Shown piece by piece: positions 25,049-34,678 of a stretch of DNA of 64,000 nt (positions are counted from its first letter, which is position 1; each line of letters opens with the position of its first letter). A program made the position numbers and the translations under genes. This stretch comes from Candidatus Saccharibacteria bacterium oral taxon 488 (GTDB lineage Bacteria > Patescibacteriota > Saccharimonadia > Saccharimonadales > Saccharimonadaceae): contig CP039998.1 of assembly GCA_013099015.1 (NCBI GenBank), positions 310,001 through 374,000 on the forward strand. The letters are read 5' to 3'. Below the pieces are notes generated by a model, which worked only from the letters and a program-made list of their open reading frames with translations, was not told the DNA's origin and did no database searches.

Positions 25049-26835
25049 GAATACAGCTCCCGTGGATCGGTCGTGATAAGCGGGTGCTCTTTGTCCGCTG
25101 CGACAATTTTAACAGCAACATGATTCTGGTCAGCAATGAGCAGCGCATCGCCACGCTCACATGTTAGTAAAAAGCTTTGCTCGTACTCACTGAGATTAAA
25201 CTCGTTAACAACGCCTTTGATAGTAGTTGTATCTTGTCTCATTAAGATGCGTAAGGCACTTTGTGAAGCGATCGCCCTGCCATACTCACTTTTTAGAAAA
25301 TCGTTTGCTTGCTGAGAGATAATCGAAACCCCCAAGTAATATTTACGCGCTCGACGCACCAATCCTGCCACAAATCGCGCAGACTCCTCGTGCTGCAGTA
25401 AAATCCAGCCCTCATCAATAACCAGCAGGCGCTTTTCAGGTTTTGCCATAACCTGATTCTTTACAAAGTTAGATATGATTAGCATCATAATCTGGCGCAA
25501 ATTTTCTGGAAGATCTTTTATGTCAAAGATAACGAGGCGGTTATCAAGTTTAACATTGGTTTGCGCATTGAATACATCCGCCAATGATCCAGAGATGTAT
25601 TTTTCTAACTTCTCACACAACTTTAGCTGTCCCAGTTTTCGTAGCTCAGCATATAAATCCTCAAGTAATGGCTGCTGCTTTTTAGTCTGTCGATATACCT
25701 TAATGATTGCTTTATCGGTAGCTGCCTTTTCGCGTGCCGTTAAACCTTCGGCCATGAGACTAATGATATCCATAAGATCTTGTGCGTGCTCAGATAAAGC
25801 TTCCACTTCATGACATGTCGTGGCCAAGTCAAAAGGATTGATTTTTTGCTTGCTTTTGGCCGATAGCTTGATATACGTACCGTCCACAGAGTCGGTTAGT
25901 CGCCTGTATTCACGCTCCGGATCAATTACGATAACACGAGTTCCCTGCATGAGTTGTCGTAAAATCTCGACTTTGGTAGCGTAGCTCTTGCCGGCACCGG
26001 ACTGAGCAAAGGTGATTGAATTTGCATTATGCAGGCTAAACCGGTCTAGAATGACGAGTGAGTTGTTTGACTTATTAATCCCGTAAAGGATACCAGATTC
26101 CTGCACTAACTCTGAAGACATAAACGGAAAAGCTAAAGCCGCACTTGAACTGTCAAGATTACGTTTTTGAGCCAGTTGATCTTCTGCACGCGGTAAAATC
26201 GACTGCAATGCTTCAAGCTGCTGGTAGCGCGCAACTTTGGAATAAAATAAGCGAGTTGATAAATTTGCCTCTAGGAGCTTTGTCGTTTTGTCTAATTCTT
26301 CTTTGCTCTCAGCACGAATTGCTACATAAATTGCCATCTGGAATAACTTTTCCTGACCACGCTGAATCTTATCACGAAGATCAATCGCCGACTCAAGGGG
26401 GTCTATTATTTCCGAGCCAATAATTCGTCCTTCACGTATCATAGCACGGCGTGTCGACTCTAGCTCTGTAATTTTACGGTTTAGTTTTGGTAGCGCCAAA
26501 TGCGCATTAACCTCGTGCAGGTGGTAGCTGATGTCAATGTTGTGATTAAAGTTAATCAGGCTATCCATCCAGTCGGAACTGGCTACAAATGGATAGCCTG
26601 AAATATACAATGTACGGATGTATGTGCCATCAATGCAAAGGTGGTCAACATTCTCCTCTAGCCCAGCATACGATAGCGTATCAAGCATGTCCTGCTCGCC
26701 GAACATAATATCTAGCTCCTTTTTTCGAGCGGCTCTTTGCTGCTTACGACGTAAGATAGGCGCATATAGCGAACTCGCGAGTTGCTTAGGATTTATTGAG
26801 AGCTTACCGTCCTTGATCATCATATTTTGCTCCAT
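25045..26835 (-). CDS. VirB4-like T4SS ATPase
   Basis: This 596-residue ATPase has Walker A QSGAGKSYATK near residue 278, IDPEREYRRL, and Walker B RLLVIDEGWILL, and ends with VirB4 motif SQQANDFL. It energises assembly of the secretion channel. The usual VirB4 N-terminal domain is partly supplied by the separate gene upstream (26804-27451), which it overlaps by 32 bp. Confidence 0.85.
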   Translation of the reverse strand: MEQNMMIKDGKLSINPKQLASSLYAPILRRKQQRAARKKELDIMFGEQDMLDTLSYAGLEENVDHLCIDGTYIRTLYISGYPFVASSDWMDSLINFNHNIDISYHLHEVNAHLALPKLNRKITELESTRRAMIREGRIIGSEIIDPLESAIDLRDKIQRGQEKLFQMAIYVAIRAESKEELDKTTKLLEANLSTRLFYSKVARYQQLEALQSILPRAEDQLAQKRNLDSSSAALAFPFMSSELVQESGILYGINKSNNSLVILDRFSLHNANSITFAQSGAGKSYATKVEILRQLMQGTRVIVIDPEREYRRLTDSVDGTYIKLSAKSKQKINPFDLATTCHEVEALSEHAQDLMDIISLMAEGLTAREKAATDKAIIKVYRQTKKQQPLLEDLYAELRKLGQLKLCEKLEKYISGSLADVFNAQTNVKLDNRLVIFDIKDLPENLRQIMMLIISNFVKNQVMAKPEKRLLVIDEGWILLQHEESARFVAGLVRRARKYYLGVSIISQQANDFLKSEYGRAIASQSALRILMRQDTTTIKGVVNEFNLSEYEQSFLLTCERGDALLIADQNHVAVKIVAADKEHPLITTDPRELYS

Positions 26836-27451
26836 GTCTTACTAATTCCGAGTGAATGGCCTGTAGTATATGCTCAGTAAGTGGCTGTATTTTTGATTGA
26901 GCTTGGTTATAAAAGCTGTAAAACAGGTCTAGGACTTCTAAACTATTGAGCATATCAGTTCGCATACCAAGTCGCGCTATACCCTTAGACACGATGTCCG
27001 TCCTTAACTTCAACTGTTCTTGTATTAGCTCAAAATCAGTGTTTCCATTCGGGTGATACGGCACAATTATGTAAAAATGCCGTGTTAAAATTTTATTATT
27101 TGTAATAAGCGAGTGAAGAAACTCGCCATAATGTTTTAACTGATCACGGTAAATTTGTGTCGTTTCACCGCTCAGTCGATTATTTAAGTTTTCTAGATAG
27201 TCATCCATGTCTATCTCGCGAGTACGTACTAAAATCTGGATCGGCCAGCCAATAGAATTAAGGAAACTTTCATAAGTATCAATAATCGCATCTTGCTCCT
27301 CGTCACTTTTTAGCTCAAAGTTTAGTGCTGAAACAGACAGGATTAATCGGTAATTGTTATCAGGTAGCGACAAAATACCATCACGTACCCCTTTGATTGC
27401 GATTTGCTGGCGCGCACTTGATTTGGCGGTCGACTTCCGTAAGCCGAACAT
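26804..27451 (-). CDS. VirB4/TraC N-terminal-like protein
   Basis: This 215-residue protein is soluble, with alternating beta strands and helices (YRLILSVSALNFELKSDEEQDAIIDTYE, HFYIIVPYHP) that resemble the N-terminal domain of VirB4/TraC proteins. The ATG at 27451 has AGGAGG upstream. It lies between PrgI and VirB4 genes and overlaps both, which supports a split VirB4. The assignment rests on context as much as sequence. Confidence 0.65.
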   Translation of the reverse strand: MFGLRKSTAKSSARQQIAIKGVRDGILSLPDNNYRLILSVSALNFELKSDEEQDAIIDTYESFLNSIGWPIQILVRTREIDMDDYLENLNNRLSGETTQIYRDQLKHYGEFLHSLITNNKILTRHFYIIVPYHPNGNTDFELIQEQLKLRTDIVSKGIARLGMRTDMLNSLEVLDLFYSFYNQAQSKIQPLTEHILQAIHSELVRHGAKYDDQGR

Positions 27452-27926
27452 GAAAGCCTCCTTTCTTATCGGTTTCAAAACGCATCTTTACAGCTGGATT
27501 ATCAATGACCCTACGAACTTTTATTGAGTCTGCAATCGCCAACTCAGATGTGTGATGTTTCACTTCTGAGACTGGAGCCACAGTATTTTCTGTCTGATTA
27601 ATATCCGAATATCGTTCTCTTAGGGTAGTTGTATTTTTATCGCACACATAATATTTTGAACGAGTATTGTAGCGCAAGATCATTATTAACCACAAGGCTA
27701 CAATTCTTCCTTGAATCCTTATAGATAGAACGATGCATATCAATAGCAGGATGGCTATTAAAATATATTTGTACAACGCGCTTTCCAATATTGGTGGTAA
27801 CAAAGTAAAAGTGCCGGCACTAAAAAATACAGGAATAATCAAAAGTAGTATCTGCGAAAACCCCAGACGACCAATGATGCGATCTTCAACTGTAGTAACT
27901 TGTGCGGGCACGACAGTTGTCTTCAT
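27381..27926 (-). CDS. PrgI family (VirB3-like) T4SS membrane protein
   Basis: This 181-residue protein starts with VPAQVTTVEDRIIGRLGFSQ, the typical PrgI opening, followed by two membrane helices at about residues 25-48 and 52-70 and a cytoplasmic C-terminal half. PrgI/VirB3 proteins form part of the inner channel with VirB4 and VirB6. Its ATG overlaps the VirB6-like gene stop (ATGA), and its end overlaps the next gene by 71 bp. Confidence 0.8.
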   Translation of the reverse strand: MKTTVVPAQVTTVEDRIIGRLGFSQILLLIIPVFFSAGTFTLLPPILESALYKYILIAILLLICIVLSIRIQGRIVALWLIMILRYNTRSKYYVCDKNTTTLRERYSDINQTENTVAPVSEVKHHTSELAIADSIKVRRVIDNPAVKMRFETDKKGGFHVRLTEVDRQIKCAPANRNQRGT

Positions 27927-29440
27927 GATTTTTTACCTCGAGATTTTGCTATAGTTTTGCTTGATCTAGCCCGATAAGTCGCACCAGTTTTTAGTGGTTT
28001 TGTCTCAGGCGTAGTAACCACGGTCGTGCTATTTTTGCTACGTGGATTTACGGCGTATGTTATTTCAGCATCACCTCTTTTATTCAGGTAATTCACCTTT
28101 ATGGGCGATTTTGTTTGACGAGCAACCGTTTCTACAGTGGAATGAATACGCGCTTTCTTGGCAGTATAGGTAGTGTTCTTGACGCGCTGAGCCGTCTTAT
28201 TTACGACCCTTGAGCCAGCACCTGTCATATGGCTAATGCCGTTCATAAATTGGCCGCCCATTTTTTTCATATTGCGGGCACCCATGCTGACAAAACTAAA
28301 CTGCATCATAACGCCTTGAACTTTTAATAGAGTTAAGATCGTTGCGATGCCTGCTATCATAGCCATTAGCGTGTCGGGTAGCGCATTATTTCCAGAGACA
28401 GTCGCCATACCGGAGAAGAGTGAGGCTGCGAGCTGTAGAACAACTACATGCACAAACAAAACAAAAATGGTCGATAAAAATGTTTTCATTGATGTCTCGG
28501 CAAAATCACGAAAGCCAGGGATAAGCCACAACATACTAACAAGCGGCGATAATACTGTGCCTATAAATAAAGTAATTAAGCGCATGACATAATACACCAG
28601 CAATATAACTGAACAGATTAAAAATGCCACCATAATGAGCAAGGCGGCAACGCCCTGGCCCGATGTTTTCTCAACGACTTTAATAAGAGTACCCCATACG
28701 GTTGAGGCACCGGAAATTTGATCTACCGCCGATATGAGGACATTTGATAAACTAATGATGCTATCAATTAAGAATATTGAGGTGTTCATCAGTAAAAATA
28801 TTACCGCCACTCGCGGTAACAGATGTTTGACGTCAACCTCATCAAGACCAAGACCCGAAGCGCTCATTACATGAAAACCGATTAATGCTATGGTTAGGAT
28901 CAGTAATACATCAGCAATTCCGACCATGGCTAGCCATAGATTAAAAATAGTCTTATTCCCTGTCATGAGTGGTGTTGATTTAGTAAAGAACTCAAGTGCG
29001 TTGAGAAACGGTGAAGCAATAGCGTTGATAATCATTGCCAATAGCCCTGTTATGGCCTTAACTATCATTTCGATGAGCCCATTATTTTCAGACTTTGGTG
29101 TGACGGCTTGTAGATTTGGCAGGGTTGCGCTACCTGGATCTTGGGGAGCTTTATACGATCCAGTTAGAATTGAGACAATCGTGACAGCGGCGAGTACGAT
29201 AACTAGCCCTATCACAGCTTTTTTAGCAATATCTTTGGCGTATTCCATGCGGTCTGGTTTGCCATTACTGGTCATATAGATATATCCGGCGTGTGCCAAA
29301 AAGAAAGCACAGACTAATGATGCAATACCGGATAAGATCTTCACTGTTGGCAGAACGTAGTCACGTACAGTTTTTATCGCGCCAGTCGTATCTGCAAACA
29401 GCATCAGACTATTCATTAGAGCGTCGCCAAACTCTAACAT
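27923..29440 (-). CDS. VirB6/TrbL-like channel protein
   Basis: This 505-residue protein has about eight to nine membrane helices, with two N-terminal helices resembling the adjacent pilin (VCAFFLAHAGYIYMTSNGKPDR) and a central polytopic core. The basic, Thr/Lys-rich C-terminal 120 residues are probably cytoplasmic. It would form the membrane pore of the T4SS. It starts 7 nt after the pilin gene. Confidence 0.8.
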   Translation of the reverse strand: MLEFGDALMNSLMLFADTTGAIKTVRDYVLPTVKILSGIASLVCAFFLAHAGYIYMTSNGKPDRMEYAKDIAKKAVIGLVIVLAAVTIVSILTGSYKAPQDPGSATLPNLQAVTPKSENNGLIEMIVKAITGLLAMIINAIASPFLNALEFFTKSTPLMTGNKTIFNLWLAMVGIADVLLILTIALIGFHVMSASGLGLDEVDVKHLLPRVAVIFLLMNTSIFLIDSIISLSNVLISAVDQISGASTVWGTLIKVVEKTSGQGVAALLIMVAFLICSVILLVYYVMRLITLFIGTVLSPLVSMLWLIPGFRDFAETSMKTFLSTIFVLFVHVVVLQLAASLFSGMATVSGNNALPDTLMAMIAGIATILTLLKVQGVMMQFSFVSMGARNMKKMGGQFMNGISHMTGAGSRVVNKTAQRVKNTTYTAKKARIHSTVETVARQTKSPIKVNYLNKRGDAEITYAVNPRSKNSTTVVTTPETKPLKTGATYRARSSKTIAKSRGKKS

Positions 29441-29447
29441 CGGCGGA

Positions 29448-29786
29448 TTATCCTCCGAATGACTGTCGCGCTAACGTCGTCACGATATTCGCTAAAACAA
29501 ATGCGGCTATGACGATCGCCAAGCCGATTGCCGACCAGGTAATTGTTCGCTTGGCTCTATCAAGCTGTTCGGGATTACCAGAACTGGTGATATAAGTGAA
29601 TCCACCGGCAACGAAGAATCCAGTCGCGACTAGGCCAGCAAGCCCCGCAATCACCTGTATGATACTTCTGATAAAGTTTTCTACATTACCTACCCCAGCC
29701 GGAGCGGCTGACGCTACGTCCATAACTACAAACGGCAGGCCAACTATGACAATTGCTGCTGCTATATAATAGATTTTCCCTGGCAC
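29448..29786 (-). CDS. VirB2/TrbC-like pilin
   Basis: This 112-residue protein has a signal-like N-terminal helix ending near VASAAPAG, then two helices in the VirB2 hairpin (IIQVIAGLAGLVATGFFVAGG, then WSAIGLAIVIAAFVLANIV). The loop YITSSGNPEQLDRAKR is shared with the VirB6-like N-terminus. It starts with GTG at 29786 after AAGGGAG. It is the first gene of the T4SS operon. Confidence 0.8.
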   Translation of the reverse strand: MPGKIYYIAAAIVIVGLPFVVMDVASAAPAGVGNVENFIRSIIQVIAGLAGLVATGFFVAGGFTYITSSGNPEQLDRAKRTITWSAIGLAIVIAAFVLANIVTTLARQSFGG

Positions 29787-30012
29787 CCCTAACTCCCTTC
29801 CTCAGAGATTAAACCCATTGTTTGTCTCTGTTATTTTTACGTTAGCAGCTAGGGTGACGGTTGACAAGACGGCACCTCTAAGTGCTTTAGTGCGATTTCA
29901 GTCTGTTAGTTTCTTTTAGGTAAGTAAGTGTCTAACTGAGGAAAATGTCACTTAGCGTCCTATGGAGGAGAGGTCGCTTTACACAGATACGTTGTCTTAT
30001 TATACTAAAATT

Positions 30013-30318
30013 ATGAACAAGTTGCAGTCTGAGAAGATTATACTAGCTTCGCCACTTTCTTTTATTGGCTCAGCGAAGCGCATTTGGCACATAACTGAAA
30101 CTAGGGGCGCACTAAAGATTGTAGCAATTCCCATGGCAATCATCCTTATCGTATTTACTTGGGTGATTGTTTCTATTTGGTATGTCATTATTTATATTAT
30201 TTTTGGCGTTTTATTTATCCCGTATAGACTACTACGCCGTAGCGGCCGCAAACAGAAACAAGAAAAACTACGACATCGTGAAATTCTTGATACGATTGCA
30301 AAAAATCGCAACCTATGA
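30013..30318 (+). CDS. Small membrane protein, unknown function
   Basis: This 101-residue protein has a polar N-terminus, two closely spaced hydrophobic helices (about residues 38-60 and 62-78) and a basic tail (RRSGRKQKQEKLRHRE). The start at 30013 is chosen because TATACT at 30001-30006 lies exactly 6 nt upstream. It is divergent from the T4SS operon and its end overlaps the HxlR gene by 6 bp. Confidence 0.6.
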   Translation: MNKLQSEKIILASPLSFIGSAKRIWHITETRGALKIVAIPMAIILIVFTWVIVSIWYVIIYIIFGVLFIPYRLLRRSGRKQKQEKLRHREILDTIAKNRNL

Positions 30319-30684
30319 GCTAAACTCTACGTGACGATCTTTTCTGTCATATTCCTTTTGATGTTTACGCACCTCGCTATAGTGAGAATCACACCATACC
30401 GAGATATGCTTCGCGAGTTCCAATAGCTCAAGGCCCATGTCTGTTAATTGATACTCAACTCGCGGCGGAATTGTTGGATAGAAAAAGCGCCGGACGATGC
30501 CGGCGCGCTCAAGGGCTCTTAAATGCTCAGTTAAAACTTTTTGAGTAATATCCGGAAGAGAGCGGTGTAACTCTGAGTATCGCCTTGTGTCACCACCAAG
30601 TGATTGAACGATCGAAAATGTCCATTTACGAAATAGAATGCTTGATAGTATGTCGGACGATATTTTTCTCATACACTTTGCCAT
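30313..30684 (-). CDS. HxlR-family winged-helix regulator
   Basis: This 123-residue DNA-binding protein has the HxlR pattern: KWTFSIVQSLGGDTRRYSELHRSLPDITQKVLTEHLRALERAGIVRR, then a wing and dimerisation helix. The N-terminal Cys in MAKCMRK is at the position used for redox or electrophile sensing in some family members. The start at 30684 follows GAAAGGG. A perfect inverted repeat at 30810-30833 lies upstream and could be its operator. Confidence 0.85.
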   Translation of the reverse strand: MAKCMRKISSDILSSILFRKWTFSIVQSLGGDTRRYSELHRSLPDITQKVLTEHLRALERAGIVRRFFYPTIPPRVEYQLTDMGLELLELAKHISVWCDSHYSEVRKHQKEYDRKDRHVEFSS

Positions 30685-30809
30685 AGACGACCCTTTCAAT
30701 AGTTGACGCTCTGACAATGCGGGTTGGCTGAATTATCTATTGTCAGAAATGATTTTTATTAGATTAAATCTTTTGCGATCGCTCCTCTGAGATAAAATAA
30801 GGTAATCAC

Positions 30810-30833
30810 CACTATAATTATAGAATTATAGTG
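30810..30833. promoter_or_regulatory. Inverted repeat, possible HxlR operator
   Basis: CACTATAATT and AATTATAGTG form perfect 10-bp arms around ATAG, about 126 nt upstream of the HxlR start. The arms contain TATAAT, so the site may also overlap a promoter. The rest of 30685-30887 is AT-rich without other clear signals. Confidence 0.5.
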
Positions 30834-30887
30834 AGTATACTGCAAATATAACGGACGCGCCATCTTCTGTCTGAGGGTAATATAGAG

Positions 30888-31418
30888 TTAGTTGCCGTAA
30901 GGTATCAGTAGGATTAATGACAATACGCCAACTAGTATATATGCTATCAATGCTGGTTTCGTCAGATACGGTTCGGTCAAACGATTAACTTGAGCTACAT
31001 CGTAGTAATCCCAAAGTCGCCATCCGCAAACCATTAGACCGATACCGGCGAATATACTTAGATAGCCGCTAACATCAAGGTGCCAAAGAAAGTTCGGTGC
31101 ATCAAGTAGCGAGATAAAGATGGCAATGCCAGTGGTCGACCAGAATCGTACTGAAGGCTTAAGACCGACAGCGGTAGCGCATGCTGCAGCGACCATAACA
31201 GACTCGACAAGAGGATTTCCTGTAAAAAAGACTTGTACATAATAGCTGAGGTGCCCGTGTTTAGGATCAGCACTACCAATTAGCCAACCAATTCCGTACA
31301 CTAGCGCCATCATAACAGTCAACGACAGTATCAGACGCAAGAAATCAGTAACGAAAACGTCTCTGATAGTTATTTTCGTGTATTTTGATGTTTTTGTCAG
31401 ATGCAGGAAGCTACGCAT
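30888..31418 (-). CDS. Polytopic membrane protein, unknown function
   Basis: This protein of about 176 residues has five hydrophobic helices, with conserved-looking GHLSYYVQVFFTGNPLVE between the first two and CGWRLWDYYD before the last. No family is recognised. The start is uncertain: 31418 has TACTAT 5 nt upstream, while in-frame ATGs at 31463 and 31481 would add 15 to 21 residues. It lies upstream of the HxlR gene on the same strand and may be regulated with it. Confidence 0.55.
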   Translation of the reverse strand: MRSFLHLTKTSKYTKITIRDVFVTDFLRLILSLTVMMALVYGIGWLIGSADPKHGHLSYYVQVFFTGNPLVESVMVAAACATAVGLKPSVRFWSTTGIAIFISLLDAPNFLWHLDVSGYLSIFAGIGLMVCGWRLWDYYDVAQVNRLTEPYLTKPALIAYILVGVLSLILLIPYGN

Positions 31419-31477
31419 AACTAATAGTAACGCCGATAGTTTAAGTGAGCAGTTTACCGACATGCTCAGGTCTCTTC

Positions 31478-31867
31478 TCACGACGCGATGCAGAAGCCGC
31501 GTCCCACGTCACAGATGTAGTCGTGACTTGACAGGGACGGCTTTACGTAGGCTCCCACGTTGGTGGTCTGCCACCGGCCGGGATTTCCCCCACAGCCGAC
31601 ACGAATCTGGTACGGACTGTCGTTAGGGAAATCGAAACTCCAGTTGGCGGTCCACCGGTCAACTCGAGAGAAGTTGGCCCACCCGGAACGTCCTCCCGGC
31701 TGGGAGATCCAGATGCCAACGACCGCCGAGTCGTTCCACTCGACTACTCCCCCACTACAGAGCACGGTGCTACCGTAGGTGGTAGCGCGGGCCTGCGGTG
31801 GTGCCGCGACCGAGATTCCGGTCGCAACGAACAGCGCTGCGAGAAGCGCAACCATCTTATTCCTCAT
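31478..31867 (-). CDS. Small secreted protein of foreign (actinobacterial-like) composition
   Basis: This 129-residue protein has a signal peptide (MRNKMVALLAALFVATGISV, cleavage near ARATT) and a mature domain of about 100 residues with four cysteines (VLCSGG, RVGCGG, YICDVG, GFCIAS), likely two disulfides. It is Trp, Gly and Ser-rich. Its DNA is much richer in GC at third positions than anything around it, which points to acquisition from a high-GC organism, possibly an actinobacterial host. It has its own TATAAT promoter and an AAAGGAAG ribosome binding site. No family is recognised. Confidence 0.7.
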   Translation of the reverse strand: MRNKMVALLAALFVATGISVAAPPQARATTYGSTVLCSGGVVEWNDSAVVGIWISQPGGRSGWANFSRVDRWTANWSFDFPNDSPYQIRVGCGGNPGRWQTTNVGAYVKPSLSSHDYICDVGRGFCIAS

Positions 31868-31989
31868 TACTCTTCCTTTCTCGTGAGTAGGGAATGATTG
31901 CGTTTATGATTATACTCTCATTGGAAATATTTTTGCAATAGCCTTTAGCTCTTTTTGAGAATAAAGCTTACTGGGAGTCGCGATCCTGC

Positions 31990-33942
31990 CTAAGATTCTC
32001 GCATGTCGCTAATTGGGCTGCGACGTATATTACGTACGAGCGGCGGCACAACGCTAAGCAGACCAGTGAGAATACACGCTAGTAAGATGAAGAGTATTTG
32101 TTGTAGATCTATACCGACGAGACGTATACTATTATTTGAGCTAATTGCACCAAATCCATATTGGGCCTGCGCTGTAAGTTGTGGTGCGAATTGATTATCC
32201 AGTATATATGCACCCGTGAAGCCGATGATACCAGCAAATACAGCTACTAAAGTGGATAAAATTATCGCGTAAAGCATATATACGAGTACAATATCAATTC
32301 TCTTAAAGCCAATAGCTCGGAATACTGCTGTTTCATGTCTGCCATCAACAATTGTACGGCCGATCGTAATCCACATAATGAGTGCCGCCAGCGTTACGAC
32401 ACCTATCATAACGTAGACCGACCACTTCTTAAACATATTTTGCATATTGTCTAGTGCGGCGCTATTACTAAATGCTAGGCTAGCTTGGTACGGCCGGCCA
32501 ATTGGCTTACACGAGTTATCGTATTGAACTGTACAACCCTGTTCGTCGATGAACTTCTGTGCATCACTGGCGCTAGCAAATTCGACAAAACGACGCTTAT
32601 TGTCCTCATTACCCATTAGATAGAGGGGCTCGTAGGTTAATAAGTCAGCGTAGTTAGTTTTGTTAGGTAGCTGGTTATATAGTGTACGCGGTATGGCTTG
32701 TCCAATTCCCTCTGTACGTAGCATCTCAGCAAGTATGTCGTTGGTAGTGCGGGATTTTTCACGTTGTTGTTCTTGCTCTGGGTTGAGCACCTCACTCCTA
32801 GGCGACATTCCAACCACCTTGAAAGTGATAAATTTGCTAATAGCCACTGTTTCTTTGCCAAATTTTGCATCAAAAAGTCTTTGATTCACTGCCCGTTTTC
32901 TCTCTTCAGCTGTACGCGAGTCATGGGTAATGGTGGCATTTTCACATTTCGTAGGATCAGGCAGAGTATACAGCAAACTTGGTTTTTGATAATTTTTGTT
33001 GCTTTGGTTAGCGACAATTTCTTTCTTTTGTTGTAGCGTTTTTTGTATCAATGACTGCGAAACACTGTTTCGATAGCACATTTTGAAGCTTAAGTTAGTA
33101 ATGTTATTACGGATAATTTTGAGACGTTCAAATTTTTCGGCAGCGCTAGCACTTGCTGGTAATTTCTCTAATTTTAATAGCTGCTCAATAACATTTTGTG
33201 GCAGAATAACTGGTAAGCTTGATCCATCAGGTCTCCAACCTGCATTATCAGGCAGTACGATCCCTTTTGTCGTTTCAGGGGGTGCCAGAGTTATGCCTGA
33301 AGTGTTAATCGGGGGTTTTACATAATGAGTATTCACTTCTGCTTCGTTTGAAGAGTCGTGAAACACCTCCTTGCCATCAATGAGAGGGGACAATGACGAT
33401 CTCTTTTTGATAGCATACGATTCTTCGGTAAAAGTTTTAATTGCGCCGTACTGTTTGGCAAGCTGAGACAATTTCACTTCATCAAAGGCAGGAGTGGTAC
33501 TGTATTTTTCTTTTAGCAATTGAGCTACGATGCCATTTTGGTCGTTAAAAGACAATCGCGTTACACCAGCAGCATCTTGTGAATACGGTGGTTGATCATT
33601 GACGTAAGAATACCCTAAGCCAAGTCGTTTCGCTTCGGCAGTTTTTTGCGCGACCAGCACCTCATAGCGCTTTTTTGCTTCAGCGATCAGCTTGGAATCG
33701 CGCATCGTTTTGGAGAATTCACTCGTGTCGGATGGCGCATTCATCACACTCACAATATACCGACCTGTTAATCCTTCTTTACGAAATGAGTCAATGCCCT
33801 GAAATAACCCATGAGTAACGAGCGAAGCAGTAATTAAAACACCAAACAACATACTTGCCAATAAAACAGTAAGGAACGTCCGTAATTTACGAGCACGGAG
33901 CTTCGTGAAAGCCAATACTCCAACGTCAGTTAGCTTGATCAT
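31990..33942 (-). CDS. ABC transporter permease with large extracytoplasmic domain (FtsX/MacB type)
   Basis: This 650-residue permease has one N-terminal membrane helix, about 440 residues of charged extracytoplasmic domain and three C-terminal helices. The coupling segment ETAVFRAIGFKRIDIVLVY is typical of FtsX. The extracytoplasmic domain is larger than in MacB and not recognised. It overlaps the ATPase gene by 17 bp. Pairs like this often act in antimicrobial peptide resistance or export, which would suit element cargo, but the substrate is not shown. Confidence 0.82.
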   Translation of the reverse strand: MIKLTDVGVLAFTKLRARKLRTFLTVLLASMLFGVLITASLVTHGLFQGIDSFRKEGLTGRYIVSVMNAPSDTSEFSKTMRDSKLIAEAKKRYEVLVAQKTAEAKRLGLGYSYVNDQPPYSQDAAGVTRLSFNDQNGIVAQLLKEKYSTTPAFDEVKLSQLAKQYGAIKTFTEESYAIKKRSSLSPLIDGKEVFHDSSNEAEVNTHYVKPPINTSGITLAPPETTKGIVLPDNAGWRPDGSSLPVILPQNVIEQLLKLEKLPASASAAEKFERLKIIRNNITNLSFKMCYRNSVSQSLIQKTLQQKKEIVANQSNKNYQKPSLLYTLPDPTKCENATITHDSRTAEERKRAVNQRLFDAKFGKETVAISKFITFKVVGMSPRSEVLNPEQEQQREKSRTTNDILAEMLRTEGIGQAIPRTLYNQLPNKTNYADLLTYEPLYLMGNEDNKRRFVEFASASDAQKFIDEQGCTVQYDNSCKPIGRPYQASLAFSNSAALDNMQNMFKKWSVYVMIGVVTLAALIMWITIGRTIVDGRHETAVFRAIGFKRIDIVLVYMLYAIILSTLVAVFAGIIGFTGAYILDNQFAPQLTAQAQYGFGAISSNNSIRLVGIDLQQILFILLACILTGLLSVVPPLVRNIRRSPISDMRES

Positions 33943-34678
33943 AAAGCCTCCCGTCCTTTAGCGTAATGACGCGGTCGGCCTGAGCTGCGACTTCAGTATC
34001 ATGTGTAGCGATAATTACCGTCGTACCATATCGTTCTCGAATCTGCTGAAATAGTTGGATTATATCACGACTATTCGCAGAGTCGAGATTGCCAGTTGGC
34101 TCATCAGCCAGAATGATAGCGGGTCTATTAAGCAGCGCCCGAGCAATGGCGGCACGTTGAATCTGCCCACCCGAAAGTTCACGTGGGCGATGATTTAGTC
34201 GATCATATAAGCCAACTTGCCGTGCTAATTCTTCAATGCGCTGTTTACGCTCCGCACGTTTCATACGTTGTGGCATTGAGGCGACTTCAATATTACGACG
34301 TAATGTCAAAAACGGTTGCAAATAAAATGACTGAAAAACAAATCCAATGGTTTGGTTACGAAATTGTGACAATCGACGGTCACTCATCTTACGAATTTCT
34401 TGACCATTGACGACAACCTCACCAGAGGTAGCTTTGTCTAATCCGCCCAGTAAATGCAGTAGGGTACTCTTACCACTGCCACTCACGCCAACAAGAGCAA
34501 TGAATTCGCCTTTATTGACTTCCAGCGAAACACTGTCAACGGCCCTGATTTTTTGTTTACCAATTTTGTATTCTTTGACTATATCCGTAGTTCTAATGAT
34601 AATTGATTTATCGCTATCTGGATCCGTGCTCCCCCTTCCAGGCCGTATAATCATAGTATTTATATTGTTATCTTCCAT
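33926..34678 (-). CDS. ABC transporter ATP-binding protein (MacB/LolD type)
   Basis: This 250-residue ATPase has Walker A GVSGSGKST, the signature LSGGQIQRAAIARAL and Walker B IILADEPTGNLDS. The start at 34678 is chosen over an in-frame TTG at 34711 because the TATAAT at 34699-34704 lies between them. The first 25 residues precede the usual ATPase start and are polar. It partners with 31990-33942. Confidence 0.88.
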   Translation of the reverse strand: MEDNNINTMIIRPGRGSTDPDSDKSIIIRTTDIVKEYKIGKQKIRAVDSVSLEVNKGEFIALVGVSGSGKSTLLHLLGGLDKATSGEVVVNGQEIRKMSDRRLSQFRNQTIGFVFQSFYLQPFLTLRRNIEVASMPQRMKRAERKQRIEELARQVGLYDRLNHRPRELSGGQIQRAAIARALLNRPAIILADEPTGNLDSANSRDIIQLFQQIRERYGTTVIIATHDTEVAAQADRVITLKDGRLYDQAN

